Shown: piece by piece, positions 33,621-43,191 of the stretch
How the letters are laid out: each line of letters opens with the position of its first letter
Position numbering within the stretch: the stretch's first letter is position 1
Assembly (NCBI RefSeq): GCF_917563885.1
Contig: NZ_CAKJTG010000003.1
Span: 104,393 to 168,392, forward strand
Reading direction: 5' to 3'
Length of the DNA stretch: 64,000 nucleotides
DNA from: Pseudoneobacillus rhizosphaerae
GTDB taxonomy: Bacteria > Bacillota > Bacilli > Bacillales > Cytobacillaceae
The notes under the pieces: model-generated
The model's database searches: none
What the model was told of the DNA's origin: nothing
What the model saw: the letters and a program-made list of their open reading frames with translations, nothing else
Made by a program: the position numbers and the translations under genes

Positions 33621-34757
33621 TTGACAAATAATTCAATCTCGATTCGGAAAGTCACGCTTCACCGTTTGGCTATGACATTAAAGGACCCGTTTAGCACAAG
33701 TTTTGGAACCTTTCAAGAAAAAGATTTTTTTGTGATTGAAATGGAGGATGATACTGGGTGCATCGGATTTGGCGAATCGACCGCTTTTTCAAGCCCTTGG
33801 TATAGTGAGGAAACGGTTGAAACGAACAAGCATTTAATGGAAAAATTCCTAATTCCATTATTGCTTGAATCACCAATCGGACATCCTGATGAAGTATCCA
33901 AACGATTCGAACCGTTTAGAAGAAACAATATGGCGAAAGCAGCATTAGAAGGAGCTGTTTGGGATTTATATGCCAAACGTCAAAGTATCCCGTTATATGT
34001 AGCACTTGGAGGGGAAAAGCAGCAAATTGATGTTGGAATTAGTATTGGAATCCAATCTAGTACTAAGGAACTCCTTCGAGTTGTAGATGGCTTTGTCAAT
34101 GAGGGCTACAAGCGAATGAAAATTAAAATAAAGCCAGGCTATGACTATGAATGGTTGAAGGAAGTGCGTAACCATTTTCCCGATACTTTGTTAATGGCAG
34201 ATGCCAATTCCGCATACACCTTACGTGATATTGAGACATTGAAAAAATTAGATGATCTCAATTTAATGATGATCGAACAGCCTCTCGGTCATGACGATAT
34301 TATTGATCATGCAAAATTACAGGCTCAATTAACTACCCCAATTTGCTTAGATGAAAGCATTCATTCCTCTGAGGATGCTAGAAAAGCAGTTGAGCTAGGT
34401 AGCTGTAAAATCATTAATATTAAGATTGGTAGAGTGGGCGGACTTACTGAATCAAAGAGAATCCATGATTACTGTGCTGAACAGGGTATTTCCGTCTGGT
34501 GTGGTGGAATGTTAGAAGCCGGAATTGGTCGAGCCCATAACGTCGCTCTAACGACTTTACCTCAGTTTGATTTACCTGGTGATACAGCAGGTTCTTCTCG
34601 ATATTGGGTCAAGGATATTATCGATCCAGAGGTCATCGTCAATAATGGAGTGATTCAAGTGCCAAATCTACCGGGAATTGGCTATGAAGTGAATCGTCAA
34701 GTTCTTGAATCCTATCGCTTGGATAAATCCGTTTTCACAGCTACCAATATCCTTTGA
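33621..34757 (+). CDS. N-acylamino-acid racemase / o-succinylbenzoate synthase family
   Basis: A 378-residue enolase-superfamily enzyme. Catalytic residues are in MKIKIKPG (Lys-x-Lys pair, acting as base), MADANSAY and IEQPL and CLDES (metal ligands Asp, Glu, Asp) and NIKIGRVGG (second Lys). This family includes menaquinone OSB synthase (MenC) and N-succinylamino-acid racemase. The neighbours are a GNAT and an M20 hydrolase rather than men genes, which favours racemase. The start is TTG with a perfect aaaggagg upstream. Last gene of the operon; a terminator lies 310 bp downstream after a repeat element. Confidence 0.88.
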   Translation: MTNNSISIRKVTLHRLAMTLKDPFSTSFGTFQEKDFFVIEMEDDTGCIGFGESTAFSSPWYSEETVETNKHLMEKFLIPLLLESPIGHPDEVSKRFEPFRRNNMAKAALEGAVWDLYAKRQSIPLYVALGGEKQQIDVGISIGIQSSTKELLRVVDGFVNEGYKRMKIKIKPGYDYEWLKEVRNHFPDTLLMADANSAYTLRDIETLKKLDDLNLMMIEQPLGHDDIIDHAKLQAQLTTPICLDESIHSSEDARKAVELGSCKIINIKIGRVGGLTESKRIHDYCAEQGISVWCGGMLEAGIGRAHNVALTTLPQFDLPGDTAGSSRYWVKDIIDPEVIVNNGVIQVPNLPGIGYEVNRQVLESYRLDKSVFTATNIL

Positions 34758-34787
34758 TAGAAAGTGAAAATGAGCAGACGCAATTTT

Positions 34788-34975
34788 AATAAGCGGAGAT
34801 TTTCCGGCTAAACTGCCAAATAGGGCTTGATTCGGGGATATAAGAGGAAATTTTCCGATTAAGCAAAGCGAAATGACCCATTTTGACGTTTTTTGAGTAA
34901 ATAGCCGGAATCCTTCCGTCTATATAAGCAATATTCAGTGCTATTTCGTAATTAAGGGAACTTTCTCCGCTTATT
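34788..34975. repeat. 188-bp intergenic element with 12-bp inverted ends
   Basis: The ends aataagcggaga (34788-34799) and tctccgcttatt (34964-34975) are perfect inverted repeats. Inside, ttttccggctaa, ttttccgattaag and agccggaatccttccg echo each other on both strands. There is no ORF. It could be a miniature mobile element or one of the short repeat families common in Bacillus intergenic DNA. No target duplication is evident. Confidence 0.55.
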
Positions 34976-35070
34976 TATCAACCCATGTCGACTCCCTCCT
35001 CTTGTTCCTTGAGGGTTCGCTTTTATTTGAAATTATCTGTGTCAAAGAATCCATAATAGGTAAACTAGCA

Positions 35071-35102
35071 AAGCAGTTGATACGAGGTCAACTGCTTTTT
35101 TG
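35071..35102 (+). terminator. Terminator of the racemase operon
   Basis: Ten-base stem aagcagttga/tcaactgctt with T6. Confidence 0.85.
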
Positions 35103-35147
35103 ATTTCATGGATCCTCCTATGGCCAGACAACTCATTTTTGCTGTTA

Positions 35148-35634
35148 TTAATTTAATTCAACAGTTTCATTAACATCTGTCGATTTAGAATTTTGCCCTG
35201 TCATGCGTTTATAGAGAAAGGCGACTTTTTTTGTAAAATTACCGGTTTCCCAATATTCGGCTGATTCAGCTTTTACCTTTATCAAGATAAACATTAGGAT
35301 CATCATAAGAAGTTTGCATAATTTTCTCATAAGCATAGCTCCACAATTCCTTTTTCTTGTCTAAATCCTCAACGATTTCCGCTCTTCCACGGACGGAAAC
35401 ATAGGATTTACCTACATAAGCCACATTAACATCTTGATCATGTAAAATTTCTTCATATTTATTAGTTTCCTTCTTTGTGAAAAACCATAAGTCTCCATCA
35501 AATTCTATTTCTTGTGTTTTCATAGGACGAGAAACAAGCCCTTCTTCAGTTACCGTAGTCAACATAGCTGTGTCTATGTCTTTGATTAAATCTCTTAATT
35601 TTTCCACTTCTTCTAGTTTCATTATGTTAGACAT
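35148..35634 (-). pseudogene. Frameshifted PPOX general stress protein (YdaG-like)
   Basis: Two minus-strand frames together encode one pyridoxamine-phosphate-oxidase-fold stress protein (GsP26/YdaG type, flavin binding). The first (start 35634, ribosome site gagg) runs MSNIMKLEEVEKLRDLIKDI to DDPNV; the second continues LIKVKAESAEYWETGNF to the end at 35148. One extra T on the minus strand (A-run at 35289-35291) shifts the frame, so translation stops soon after DDPNVYLDKGKS. Removing one base restores DPNVILIKVKAESAEYW, the family pattern. It is either a recent pseudogene or a sequencing error. Confidence 0.85.
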
Positions 35635-35733
35635 TTCCATCACCTCATTAATGTTTACAGAGGTATACTGCCCTTTACAACAACTTTTATTCAGGTATGG
35701 CGGATTACTAAGAACAACTCTCCTTAAGCCAAA

Positions 35734-35771
35734 TAAAAAAGCAGTCCAATTGATATGCTAATTGGACTGCT
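35734..35771 (-). terminator. Terminator of the mrp operon
   Basis: Stem agcagtccaatt/aattggactgct. On the minus strand a T6 run follows, 14 bp after the mrpG stop. Confidence 0.9.
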
Positions 35772-35784
35772 AAATTTGTTATTT

Positions 35785-36156
35785 TTATCGGCCATGTTTT
35801 TCTTTACGATGAATCATGATTTCTTTTAAATCATCTTGAATGCTTTCTTTTGCCAGCTCTACGTTTGAGCGATATGCAGCACGAGTGATGACGTGTGCTG
35901 ACAATGGAGCTGTTAAGAATACAAAGAAAATCCCAAGAAATAATCTGATACTAAAATAATCTTCTTCTAATAAGAAAAAAACAAAAGTTCCAATCAAGGT
36001 AAATAAAACACCCATTGTAGAGCCTTTTGATAAAGCGTGAGAACGGGTATAGACATCAGGTAATCGGATTAAGCCTATTGCACTAAGGAAACAAAAGATG
36101 GTACCTATAAATATTAGAACAACAGGAAGTAATTCACTCGGAACGTTTGTGTTCAA
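35785..36156 (-). CDS. mrpG: Na+/H+ antiporter subunit MrpG
   Basis: Small subunit of the Mrp (Mnh) complex, 123 residues with three helices. The family segment AIGLIRLPDVYTRSHALSKGSTMG follows the first helix, and a basic cytoplasmic tail ends the protein. I place the start at the TTG at 36156 because gaggtg lies six bases upstream; the frame opens as far as 36186 inside mrpF. It overlaps mrpF by 23 bp. Last gene of the operon. Confidence 0.92.
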   Translation of the reverse strand: MNTNVPSELLPVVLIFIGTIFCFLSAIGLIRLPDVYTRSHALSKGSTMGVLFTLIGTFVFFLLEEDYFSIRLFLGIFFVFLTAPLSAHVITRAAYRSNVELAKESIQDDLKEIMIHRKEKHGR

Positions 36157-36418
36157 TGACAACACCTCTTTCAATAAACTTAGCAAGAGCGATTGTTCCG
36201 ATAAATGAAAGGATTCCGATTAACAAAATGATTTCAAAAAAGGCTACGCTTCTTAGGAAAACCGAGAAAATAGCTACTCCGGCAATTAGATTAACTCCTA
36301 ACGCATCTAATGCTTGAATCCTATCAGGAGCAGAAGGCCCTACCACTAAACGATAACTAATAGCCAAAATAGAGAAAGTTAGAAATAATAACGAACATAT
36401 TAAGATGAAATTAATCAT
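36134..36418 (-). CDS. mrpF: Na+/H+ antiporter subunit MrpF
   Basis: A 94-residue, three-helix subunit with the conserved RLVVGPSAPDRIQALDALGVN loop after helix 1, typical of MrpF. Needed with the other six subunits for antiport. It overlaps mrpE by four bases (ATGA) and mrpG by 23. Confidence 0.93.
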   Translation of the reverse strand: MINFILICSLLFLTFSILAISYRLVVGPSAPDRIQALDALGVNLIAGVAIFSVFLRSVAFFEIILLIGILSFIGTIALAKFIERGVVIEHKRSE

Positions 36419-36894
36419 TTTCGCGTCACCTTCTTTATCGCTCCTTCGAATCTTGTTTTTGATTTAAAAACCGACTCCTTTGACTCGGGTATATCGATTG
36501 CATGGATATAAAACTTTTTATTATCGGGTGATACTTCTACTACAACAGACCCAGGTGTTAAACAAAGGAGTAAGGCAAGAAGAGTGACTTCCAAATCACC
36601 TTCCAAATCAGTTTCTATAGTAAAAATCCCAGGTGCAACCTTTAGTTTAGGTCTGATTACTTGTCGAATGACCGCAATACTAGAAGTAAACAATTCATGA
36701 CTAAACACAATGAGCAGTCTGAAAATATCTATTAAAGTGACTAAATAGAATTTTGTAGGAAAATACCTTCGTAAAATATAGAGAACAATTAAACCAAACA
36801 AGTATCCACTAAAAAAGGTTAATACGCTCCAATGATCTTGTAGAAACATCCATAATACACCAATAAATAAATTAATTAATACTTGCATGGGCAT
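36415..36894 (-). CDS. mrpE: Na+/H+ antiporter subunit MrpE
   Basis: A 159-residue subunit with two to three N-terminal helices and a cytoplasmic C-terminal domain. Family features are PKLKVAPGIFTIETDLEGDLEVTLLALLLCLTPGSVVVEVS and YIHAIDIPES. The ATG at 36894 lies nine bases after aaggag; TTG codons at 36900 and 36903 are too close to that site. Forty-one bases separate it from mrpD. Confidence 0.92.
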   Translation of the reverse strand: MPMQVLINLFIGVLWMFLQDHWSVLTFFSGYLFGLIVLYILRRYFPTKFYLVTLIDIFRLLIVFSHELFTSSIAVIRQVIRPKLKVAPGIFTIETDLEGDLEVTLLALLLCLTPGSVVVEVSPDNKKFYIHAIDIPESKESVFKSKTRFEGAIKKVTRK

Positions 36895-36935
36895 TGGCAA
36901 CAACTCCTTCCCTTTAGCATTTTACCTCACGCGGT

Positions 36936-38417
36936 CTACTTGATACCTAAAACGGCGCGTATATATATTTCTGGGTTCATTAAAGTCTGAGTAGCAAGAT
37001 CAACATAAGTTTGAATGCCCTCTGAGCCTAAACCGAGTGCAATCGTTAGAGCGGTAAGGATACCAATTGGAAGCATTAAGCCTTTCGTTGTCCCTTTTTC
37101 CGTTTCTTCTGTCAGCACTGTATATCCCCAAAAACCATTTATAAAGATTTTCATGATTGAATATAAAACCATAAGACTAGTTAGTAGTCCAATTCCACCT
37201 AGCCAAAAGTAACCTGTTACAAACGTTCCTTCTGTAATGAATACTTTACCAAGAAATCCACTTAATGGTGGAATGCCTGACAGCGATAATGCCGCGATAA
37301 AAAACATCCAACCTAATTGTGGGTGTAGCCGGATAAGGCCACTAAACTCATTCAATTTACTCGTTCCAGTAAGATGAATAACCGTTCCCCCCAATAAGAA
37401 AATGAGGGCTTTCACAATCATGTCATGTATTAAATAATATAATGACCCAGTTATCCCCTCAACGGATAAAGTAGCAACTCCTGCTAAAATAAATCCTACT
37501 CCTACGATGACGTTATACGTTAAAATTCTATTAATATCCCCATAAGCGACAGCACCGATTGCTCCCAAAACCATTGTGATAGCGGCCAAAATCCCAATTA
37601 ATAAATGAGTAATTTGCGGCTCATGATAAAATATGAGATAAAAAGTACGGATTATCGCATAGATTCCTACCTTTGTTAAAAGGGCTGCAAAAATAGCCGA
37701 GATGGCTGTCGGAGGTGCACTGTATGAACCTGGCAACCAATAGAACAGAAACAGACCAGCTTTTAAACTAAACACAATTAATAATAAAATAGCAACCGTT
37801 GTCAGAAGTCCATCTTGCCCTACCTCTGCAACTCGTTGGGCGAGATGAGCAAAATTTAAAGTTCCTGTCATTGCATACAAAAAGGCAATCGCGACAAGAA
37901 AGAGGAAGGATGAAATAACATTAATTAGTATGTATTGGATTGACGCTCGAAGTTGAATTTTTGTCCCACCTAAGGAAATCAGAACATAGGAGGAGACTAG
38001 CATGACTTCAAAGCAAACAAATAAATTAAAAATATCCCCAGTCATGAACGAACCGTTCACTCCTGTAATAAGGAATAAAAAAAGTGGATAAAAGTAATAG
38101 GCTTCTCGCTTTTCCCCAATTGATTGAAAAGCAAATAATAAGCAACAAACAGCCACAATACTTGTTACAAGGATTAATATTGTGGCAAACATATCCGCGA
38201 CCATACTCACTCCAAATGGTGCTTTCCAGCCACCTAAATGAAGTATTTGTATTCCATCCTTCGAAATTTGATTTATCAAAATAACAGCTACTGCTCCAGT
38301 AGAAACGATTGCAAAAATACTAAGAATCCTCTGGAATTTAATACTTTTCTTAAAAATAACCATCAGTAATCCAGCTATTATCGGAATAATGATGGGCAAA
38401 ATAATTAAATTATTCAT
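36936..38417 (-). CDS. mrpD: Na+/H+ antiporter subunit MrpD
   Basis: A 493-residue subunit with about 14 helices, homologous to complex I antiporter-like subunits. Visible signature stretches are TGDIFNLFVCFEVMLVSSYVLI (helix with the conserved acidic residue), FSLKAGLFLFYWLPGSYSAPPTAISAIFAALLTKVGIYAIIR and LNEFSGLIRLHPQLGW. It carries part of the proton path with MrpA. It overlaps mrpC by 8 bp. Confidence 0.95.
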   Translation of the reverse strand: MNNLIILPIIIPIIAGLLMVIFKKSIKFQRILSIFAIVSTGAVAVILINQISKDGIQILHLGGWKAPFGVSMVADMFATILILVTSIVAVCCLLFAFQSIGEKREAYYFYPLFLFLITGVNGSFMTGDIFNLFVCFEVMLVSSYVLISLGGTKIQLRASIQYILINVISSFLFLVAIAFLYAMTGTLNFAHLAQRVAEVGQDGLLTTVAILLLIVFSLKAGLFLFYWLPGSYSAPPTAISAIFAALLTKVGIYAIIRTFYLIFYHEPQITHLLIGILAAITMVLGAIGAVAYGDINRILTYNVIVGVGFILAGVATLSVEGITGSLYYLIHDMIVKALIFLLGGTVIHLTGTSKLNEFSGLIRLHPQLGWMFFIAALSLSGIPPLSGFLGKVFITEGTFVTGYFWLGGIGLLTSLMVLYSIMKIFINGFWGYTVLTEETEKGTTKGLMLPIGILTALTIALGLGSEGIQTYVDLATQTLMNPEIYIRAVLGIK

Positions 38418-38748
38418 CTCCCATACCTCTCAATTGCTCCGTATCATCCGTTCCCATTTCCTTATAAGCACGATAACTAAGCACTAGAAAAAGCGCTGTT
38501 GTGGCAAAGTTAATTACAACAGCAGTTAACAATAATGCTTGTGGTAAGGAATCCGTAAAGTTTGTTTCCTTTCTTCCAAGAAACGGCGGTCCACCTGTTT
38601 TTAGGCCTCCCATTGTAATAATGAGGAGGTTTACTCCATGCCCGATAATTGATGTTCCCAATATAATTCTTAAAAGGGTTTTGGTTAATAGTAAATAAGT
38701 TCCAATTGCAAATAAGATACCAACTAGAATAGACATTAAAGTTTCCAT
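38410..38748 (-). CDS. mrpC: Na+/H+ antiporter subunit MrpC
   Basis: A 112-residue, three-helix subunit related to NuoK. Family segments are LLTKTLLRIILGTSIIGHGVNL and LPQALLLTAVVINFATTALFLVLSYR. The ATG at 38748 matches the METLMSI start of MrpC proteins; upstream in-frame codons at 38760 and 38763 lie inside mrpB. It starts one base after the mrpB stop. Confidence 0.94.
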   Translation of the reverse strand: METLMSILVGILFAIGTYLLLTKTLLRIILGTSIIGHGVNLLIITMGGLKTGGPPFLGRKETNFTDSLPQALLLTAVVINFATTALFLVLSYRAYKEMGTDDTEQLRGMGDE

Positions 38749-38749
38749 A

Positions 38750-39175
38750 TTATCGATCATCACCTATACTCAAAATAATCGTGAGTGAGGTCCCTATTAC
38801 CGCTAGTGCAACCCCAATATCAAATAGGACAGCCGTTGCTAATTCTGTTTTACCAAATATCGGAAGCTCAAAATAATCGAAATCTTGCGTTAAAAACGGC
38901 ATATTAAATATCATTCCCCCTATACCCGTAAGAACTGAAATCAACACACCTAAAGCGGCAACCACTTTAAAATCTACGGGTATATTTTTGCGTACTGTTT
39001 CGATATCAAACGCTAGAAACAGAAGAATGAGAGCGGAAGAAAACGCTAGGCCACCAATAAATCCACCGCCAGGATGATGATGCCCAGAAATAAAAAGGTT
39101 TATGGCAAAGGTTAATATGATGACTACAGCAACTTTTGTTACACTACGGATGATGATATCATTTGGTACCTTCAT
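38750..39175 (-). CDS. mrpB: Na+/H+ antiporter subunit MrpB
   Basis: A 141-residue, four-helix subunit. Key stretch is FISGHHHPGGGFIGGLAFSSALILLFLAFD, followed by PFLTQDFDYFELPIFGKTELATAVLFDIGVALAVIG, both typical. The ATG at 39175 has gggggag six bases upstream; another ATG at 39181 is too near. It overlaps mrpA by 17 bp. Confidence 0.94.
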   Translation of the reverse strand: MKVPNDIIIRSVTKVAVVIILTFAINLFISGHHHPGGGFIGGLAFSSALILLFLAFDIETVRKNIPVDFKVVAALGVLISVLTGIGGMIFNMPFLTQDFDYFELPIFGKTELATAVLFDIGVALAVIGTSLTIILSIGDDR

Positions 39176-41579
39176 TTTCATCTCCCCCTGACAATCGTAG
39201 TTTTATTAATGTATAGACTCCAATCCCCGCAATGGCCAAGACAAGAATTTCTAACATCGTATCGATTCCACGAAAATCAACAAGAATCGCATTAACGATA
39301 TTTTGGGCACCAGCTAATTCATAGGAATTTTCATAAAAGCTTGATATGGAATCAAAAAGTTTAGTTCCGTTTACGGATAAAGCAAAAATCGTGACAACTA
39401 CACCGACCCCAATCGAAATGATCGCATTTGTTGCTTTAAAACGTACTTTACTGATCTCCTTACGTAATTGAGGTAAATGATAGAAGCAAAGTAAAAATAA
39501 AGCCGTTGTAACGGTTTCTACTACTAATTGAGTGAGCGCCAAGTCTGGTGCCCGAAATAGAACAAACAAAAACGAAACGAGTAACCCTAAAGCACCGACA
39601 GCAACGATAGAAGTCAATCTTGAGTTAGACAGAAGAACAGCAACAGCAGAAATGACCATTGAAATGACAATCCCACCCTCATAAACACTTATTGAAGCAT
39701 CTTGAGAATGATCAAAGGATATCCCATCTAATAACCATAAAGCTCCACCGATAATAAAGATGATAAAGGCGAATATATAAACAAGATAATCACGAATAGA
39801 CCCAGTCATATAACGATTTGTAATGGATTGAAAGAGGTCTTCACTCTTTTCCATTCCCGAATTATACATATTATTTAATGTCATCGATTGAGGATAAAAA
39901 AGGTAAATTCTAATCCACTTTCGTAAATAAATATAGAGCAATGTACCGAATACAACGATTCCTATTGTCATATATAATTCTGTGTTCCATCCATGCCAAG
40001 CACTAATTTTTTTAACGTAAATTTCGCCACCCATTGCTAAGCTCGGCAAAATCGATGCTACTGCGGGTTTTAATAGATAGTTTGAAAGGATATTTGGAAA
40101 AAAGAAAATACCAATAACGAGTGAGGCTAATACGATTGGCGGAAGTAACATTCCGATCGGAGCCTCGTGTACCTTTTTCTCCAATCTTTCTGGCCTATAT
40201 TTTCCTCTAAAGGTCTTAAAAACAAGGATCATACTATAGACAAAGGTAAAGATGCTGGCTATCCATGCTACGATTGGAAAAAGGGATCCCAAGCTCTCCA
40301 TATTAAAAACAGACATTTGTGAAACATTTAGTACAGCCGTTAAGAACATTTCCTTACTTAAAAAACCATTAAATGGAGGAAGACCCGCCATTGCAAACGT
40401 TCCAATAATCGTTAAAGTAAACGAAACGGGCATCAGATTCATCAGCCCACCAAGTTTTCTAATATCACGTGTTCCTGTTTCATGGTCAATGATACCAACA
40501 ACCATGAATAAACATCCCTTAAAAGTAGAATGATTGATTAAATGGAAAATAGCAGCTAGGATAGCAACTGTATACACCTCTGATTCATCACCAATTCCAA
40601 AATACATCGCAGCAGAACCTATTCCAAGTAAACTCATAATTAATCCCAATTGACTAATTGTTGAATACGCCAATAAAGCTTTCAAATCGGTCTGTCTGAC
40701 AGCATTTACTGACCCATAAAGTAGGGTAATTAGGCCGATTCCTGAGACAATCCAAAACCATTCTGCTGTTCCACCAAATATTGGCGTCATTCTGGCTACT
40801 AGGTAAATACCTGCTTTAACCATTGTGGCTGAATGCAAGTATGCAGATATCGGTGTAGGTGCCTCCATGGCATCAGGTAACCAAATACTAAATGGAAACT
40901 GAGCTGATTTTGTAAAGGCACCAAGAAGAACCAGCAGCATAGCGGGAAGAAATAAGGAATGTGATACGATAGAATCTACCTTAGTAAACATCTCTCGAAT
41001 ACTATAGGTGTCGGTTATGATGGAGAGCATAATAAAGCCTGCTAGCATTGCTAATCCGCCAAAAATCGTTATAAGCATTGATTTTTGGGCACCATAACGT
41101 GATTTTTCTCGTTCGTACCAATAGGCAATTAATAAAAGGGAAGATATACTCGTCAATTCCCAAAATACATATAAGACTAACACGTTATCTGAGAATACGA
41201 GCCCAAGCATTGCACCCATAAATAACAAGAGATAAACATAGAAGTTATTCAGAGCCTCGCGGTGCTTTGACAAATAAAAGATAGAATATAATACAACTAA
41301 TGTCCCAATCCCTGTTATCAGGAGACCGAAAATGAGACTAAGTCCGTCTATGTATGTGGTGAAATTAATACCATAAGATGGAATCCATGGTAACGAAGAA
41401 TGAATAAACTTCCCATTAGATATGGCTGGAATATACGTTAATAAGTAAATGAATATCAAAATCGGAACAACCAATACAAACCAGCCGGTATGAATTTTTG
41501 GAGTGAACTTCTTATAGATAAAGGGTACTAGTAAAGCAAATAGAAATGGAATGAATATCGTCATGTTTAACCAGGGCAA
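39159..41579 (-). CDS. mrpA: Na+/H+ antiporter subunit MrpA
   Basis: Largest subunit, 806 residues and about 20 helices. The first two thirds are the antiporter-like domain: FWELTS at 139-144 with its key Glu, then GAFTKSAQFPFSIWLPDAMEAPTPISAYLHSATMVKAG and HLINHSTFKGCLFMVVGIIDHETGTRDIRKLGGL. The C-terminal third carries the MrpA-specific FVLFRAPDLALTQLVVETV and NAILVDFRGIDTMLE. With the other subunits it exchanges cytoplasmic Na+ for outside H+, serving pH and salt tolerance. The start is TTG with ggagagg six bases upstream. First gene of the seven-gene operon. Confidence 0.96.
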   Translation of the reverse strand: MPWLNMTIFIPFLFALLVPFIYKKFTPKIHTGWFVLVVPILIFIYLLTYIPAISNGKFIHSSLPWIPSYGINFTTYIDGLSLIFGLLITGIGTLVVLYSIFYLSKHREALNNFYVYLLLFMGAMLGLVFSDNVLVLYVFWELTSISSLLLIAYWYEREKSRYGAQKSMLITIFGGLAMLAGFIMLSIITDTYSIREMFTKVDSIVSHSLFLPAMLLVLLGAFTKSAQFPFSIWLPDAMEAPTPISAYLHSATMVKAGIYLVARMTPIFGGTAEWFWIVSGIGLITLLYGSVNAVRQTDLKALLAYSTISQLGLIMSLLGIGSAAMYFGIGDESEVYTVAILAAIFHLINHSTFKGCLFMVVGIIDHETGTRDIRKLGGLMNLMPVSFTLTIIGTFAMAGLPPFNGFLSKEMFLTAVLNVSQMSVFNMESLGSLFPIVAWIASIFTFVYSMILVFKTFRGKYRPERLEKKVHEAPIGMLLPPIVLASLVIGIFFFPNILSNYLLKPAVASILPSLAMGGEIYVKKISAWHGWNTELYMTIGIVVFGTLLYIYLRKWIRIYLFYPQSMTLNNMYNSGMEKSEDLFQSITNRYMTGSIRDYLVYIFAFIIFIIGGALWLLDGISFDHSQDASISVYEGGIVISMVISAVAVLLSNSRLTSIVAVGALGLLVSFLFVLFRAPDLALTQLVVETVTTALFLLCFYHLPQLRKEISKVRFKATNAIISIGVGVVVTIFALSVNGTKLFDSISSFYENSYELAGAQNIVNAILVDFRGIDTMLEILVLAIAGIGVYTLIKLRLSGGDENEGTK

Positions 41580-41873
41580 TCTAATCCTCTCCTTAAAAAA
41601 TTATCTATTACACACAGTTGTAGGTTTTTTTAAAATTAAATAAGGGGTTGAAAAGCCCCATTTTAATACTAATAGAATTCCTTATTTTTTATTTTCTATG
41701 ATTTAAATGCCGTTGTTTGCCAAATAATATGAATGAATTTTAGATATTTGAAAGCCTAGATATGTAGGATAATTGAATTTGATTGACTGAGAGTTTGCAA
41801 TGAGCTATAGTCATACATAGTTTATTCAGATTGATTTTTTTGAACTTAACATCTATTTCGAGGTGACACTAAT

Positions 41874-42560
41874 ATGAAGAAAATTAAAGGACGTATGGAC
41901 GAAAGCATCCTCGTCTGTGTGTATTATGGACCTAATGGTGAACGCCTCATTCAACGCGGATGTAAGATAGCACATATGTTAGACTGTCCATTATATATAC
42001 TTACCATTGATCCAAAACCGTTTGATGAGCTGGATGCAGAAAAATCACATTATATAACACGGTGGAAACAACTAGCTGAAGAACATAGCGCCGATGCATT
42101 AATTATAAAAGACGATGAAAAGCGACCAGTCTCAAAAGTAATCGCTGAAGTTGCTAGGGAAAAAGGAATCACTCAAATTATTCTTGGTCAGACGGCTCAA
42201 AGTCGTTGGGAGCAAATTGCCAAGGGTTCGATTATTAACTCTTTGTTACGCGAAGTTCCATTTGTCGATCTTCATATTATCTCGGTTTCTCGATCACTTA
42301 AGGATCAAGAAGGACAATTCGAGAAGGGTGTACGTGCCTACCTTGTTAAAGATGGGGAAAACTATCGCATCATTTTTAAACATACTAAAGATGTTGTATT
42401 TGAAGGGATTTTCTTCAAGGACTACGGAACCGATTTTAATAACGGGGTTTTTAAGTTTATGAAAGATATGGAAACACTGCAGGTACAAGTAACAGATGAC
42501 ATCATTAAAGACTTAACAAACGTTGACATAAATCCTGATCTAGATAATGATGATCAATAA
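41874..42560 (+). CDS. Universal stress protein-like protein
   Basis: A 228-residue protein, divergent from mrp. Residues about 8-145 form a UspA-type nucleotide-binding domain (ILVCVYYGPNGERLIQRGCKIAHMLDCPLYILTID, then ITQIILGQTAQSRWEQIAKGSIINSLLREVPFVDLHIIS), the form seen in KdpD kinases. A second small domain (about 150-228) is mixed alpha/beta and not recognised. No membrane segment. The 294-bp gap to mrpA contains no other gene. A role in ion-stress signalling is a guess from location only. Confidence 0.8.
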   Translation: MKKIKGRMDESILVCVYYGPNGERLIQRGCKIAHMLDCPLYILTIDPKPFDELDAEKSHYITRWKQLAEEHSADALIIKDDEKRPVSKVIAEVAREKGITQIILGQTAQSRWEQIAKGSIINSLLREVPFVDLHIISVSRSLKDQEGQFEKGVRAYLVKDGENYRIIFKHTKDVVFEGIFFKDYGTDFNNGVFKFMKDMETLQVQVTDDIIKDLTNVDINPDLDNDDQ

Positions 42561-42570
42561 TAAGTTCTAA

Positions 42571-42604
42571 GCACCTCCATGTTTTCGTGGAGGTGTTTTA
42601 TTTT
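42571..42604 (+). terminator. Usp gene terminator
   Basis: Stem cacctccat/gtggaggtg with T-rich tail. It also lies near the 3' end of the convergent recombinase gene. Confidence 0.88.
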
Positions 42605-42614
42605 TATTGTTTCT

Positions 42615-43178
42615 TTACAGATTTACATCCACCCTTATCAATTGATGTTCATTTTTATCAATTCCGATATATCTTAATGTTTCAGCTGGGGAATGATGGT
42701 GATAAATATCCATCAAAATTGAAATCGCGATCCCCTTTCGATAGGCATGGTAACCAAATGTCTTTCTTAAAGTATGGGTTCCTATTTTCCCGGTTATTCC
42801 AGCTTCTTTAGCTGCTTGATTGATGATTCGATAGGCCTGCTGACGTGTAATTGGCTGAGCATTCTTTTTTGATTTAAACAAATAATCCTCACTTGAAAAA
42901 TTAGAAAGAGACATGAAGGTTTTTAACTCCATATATACGCTACTATTTAAATAGAAGGGTTTCGCTTTACCAGTAAGCGCATCATCTAATAATAAAAATT
43001 CCTTCATATCTGTTCCATCCCATATATCACTGACCTTTAAAGATAGTAGATCATGAACTCTAACACCAGTATTGATTCCGAGTACAAACAGCAATAAGTC
43101 TCTCTGAGATTGTTTCTTTAATATCGTTTTTATAGTATTAATCGTATCGATGTCTTTTATAGGCTCGACATATTCCAC
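42615..43178 (-). CDS. Small tyrosine recombinase, catalytic domain only
   Basis: A 187-residue member of the phage-integrase/XerC family that has the catalytic domain but not the usual N-terminal core-binding domain (full-size members are near 300 residues). Active-site residues fit: Arg40 (TGVRVHDLL), a Lys in TGKAKPFYL, His135-x-x-Arg138 (THTLRKTFGYH), His162 in HHHSPAETLRY and nucleophile Tyr170. Such short Bacillus recombinases are known but their targets are not. The start has ggagg 14 bases upstream. A perfect 14-bp inverted repeat lies just upstream and may be its recombination or control site. No other phage genes are near. Confidence 0.85.
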   Translation of the reverse strand: MEYVEPIKDIDTINTIKTILKKQSQRDLLLFVLGINTGVRVHDLLSLKVSDIWDGTDMKEFLLLDDALTGKAKPFYLNSSVYMELKTFMSLSNFSSEDYLFKSKKNAQPITRQQAYRIINQAAKEAGITGKIGTHTLRKTFGYHAYRKGIAISILMDIYHHHSPAETLRYIGIDKNEHQLIRVDVNL

Positions 43179-43191
43179 GGGATTCCCTCCG

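Noticed and set aside
33621-34757. Menaquinone MenC
   Set aside because: The family is shared, but neighbours are acyltransferase and amidohydrolase genes, not men genes, so racemase is favoured; MenC cannot be fully excluded.
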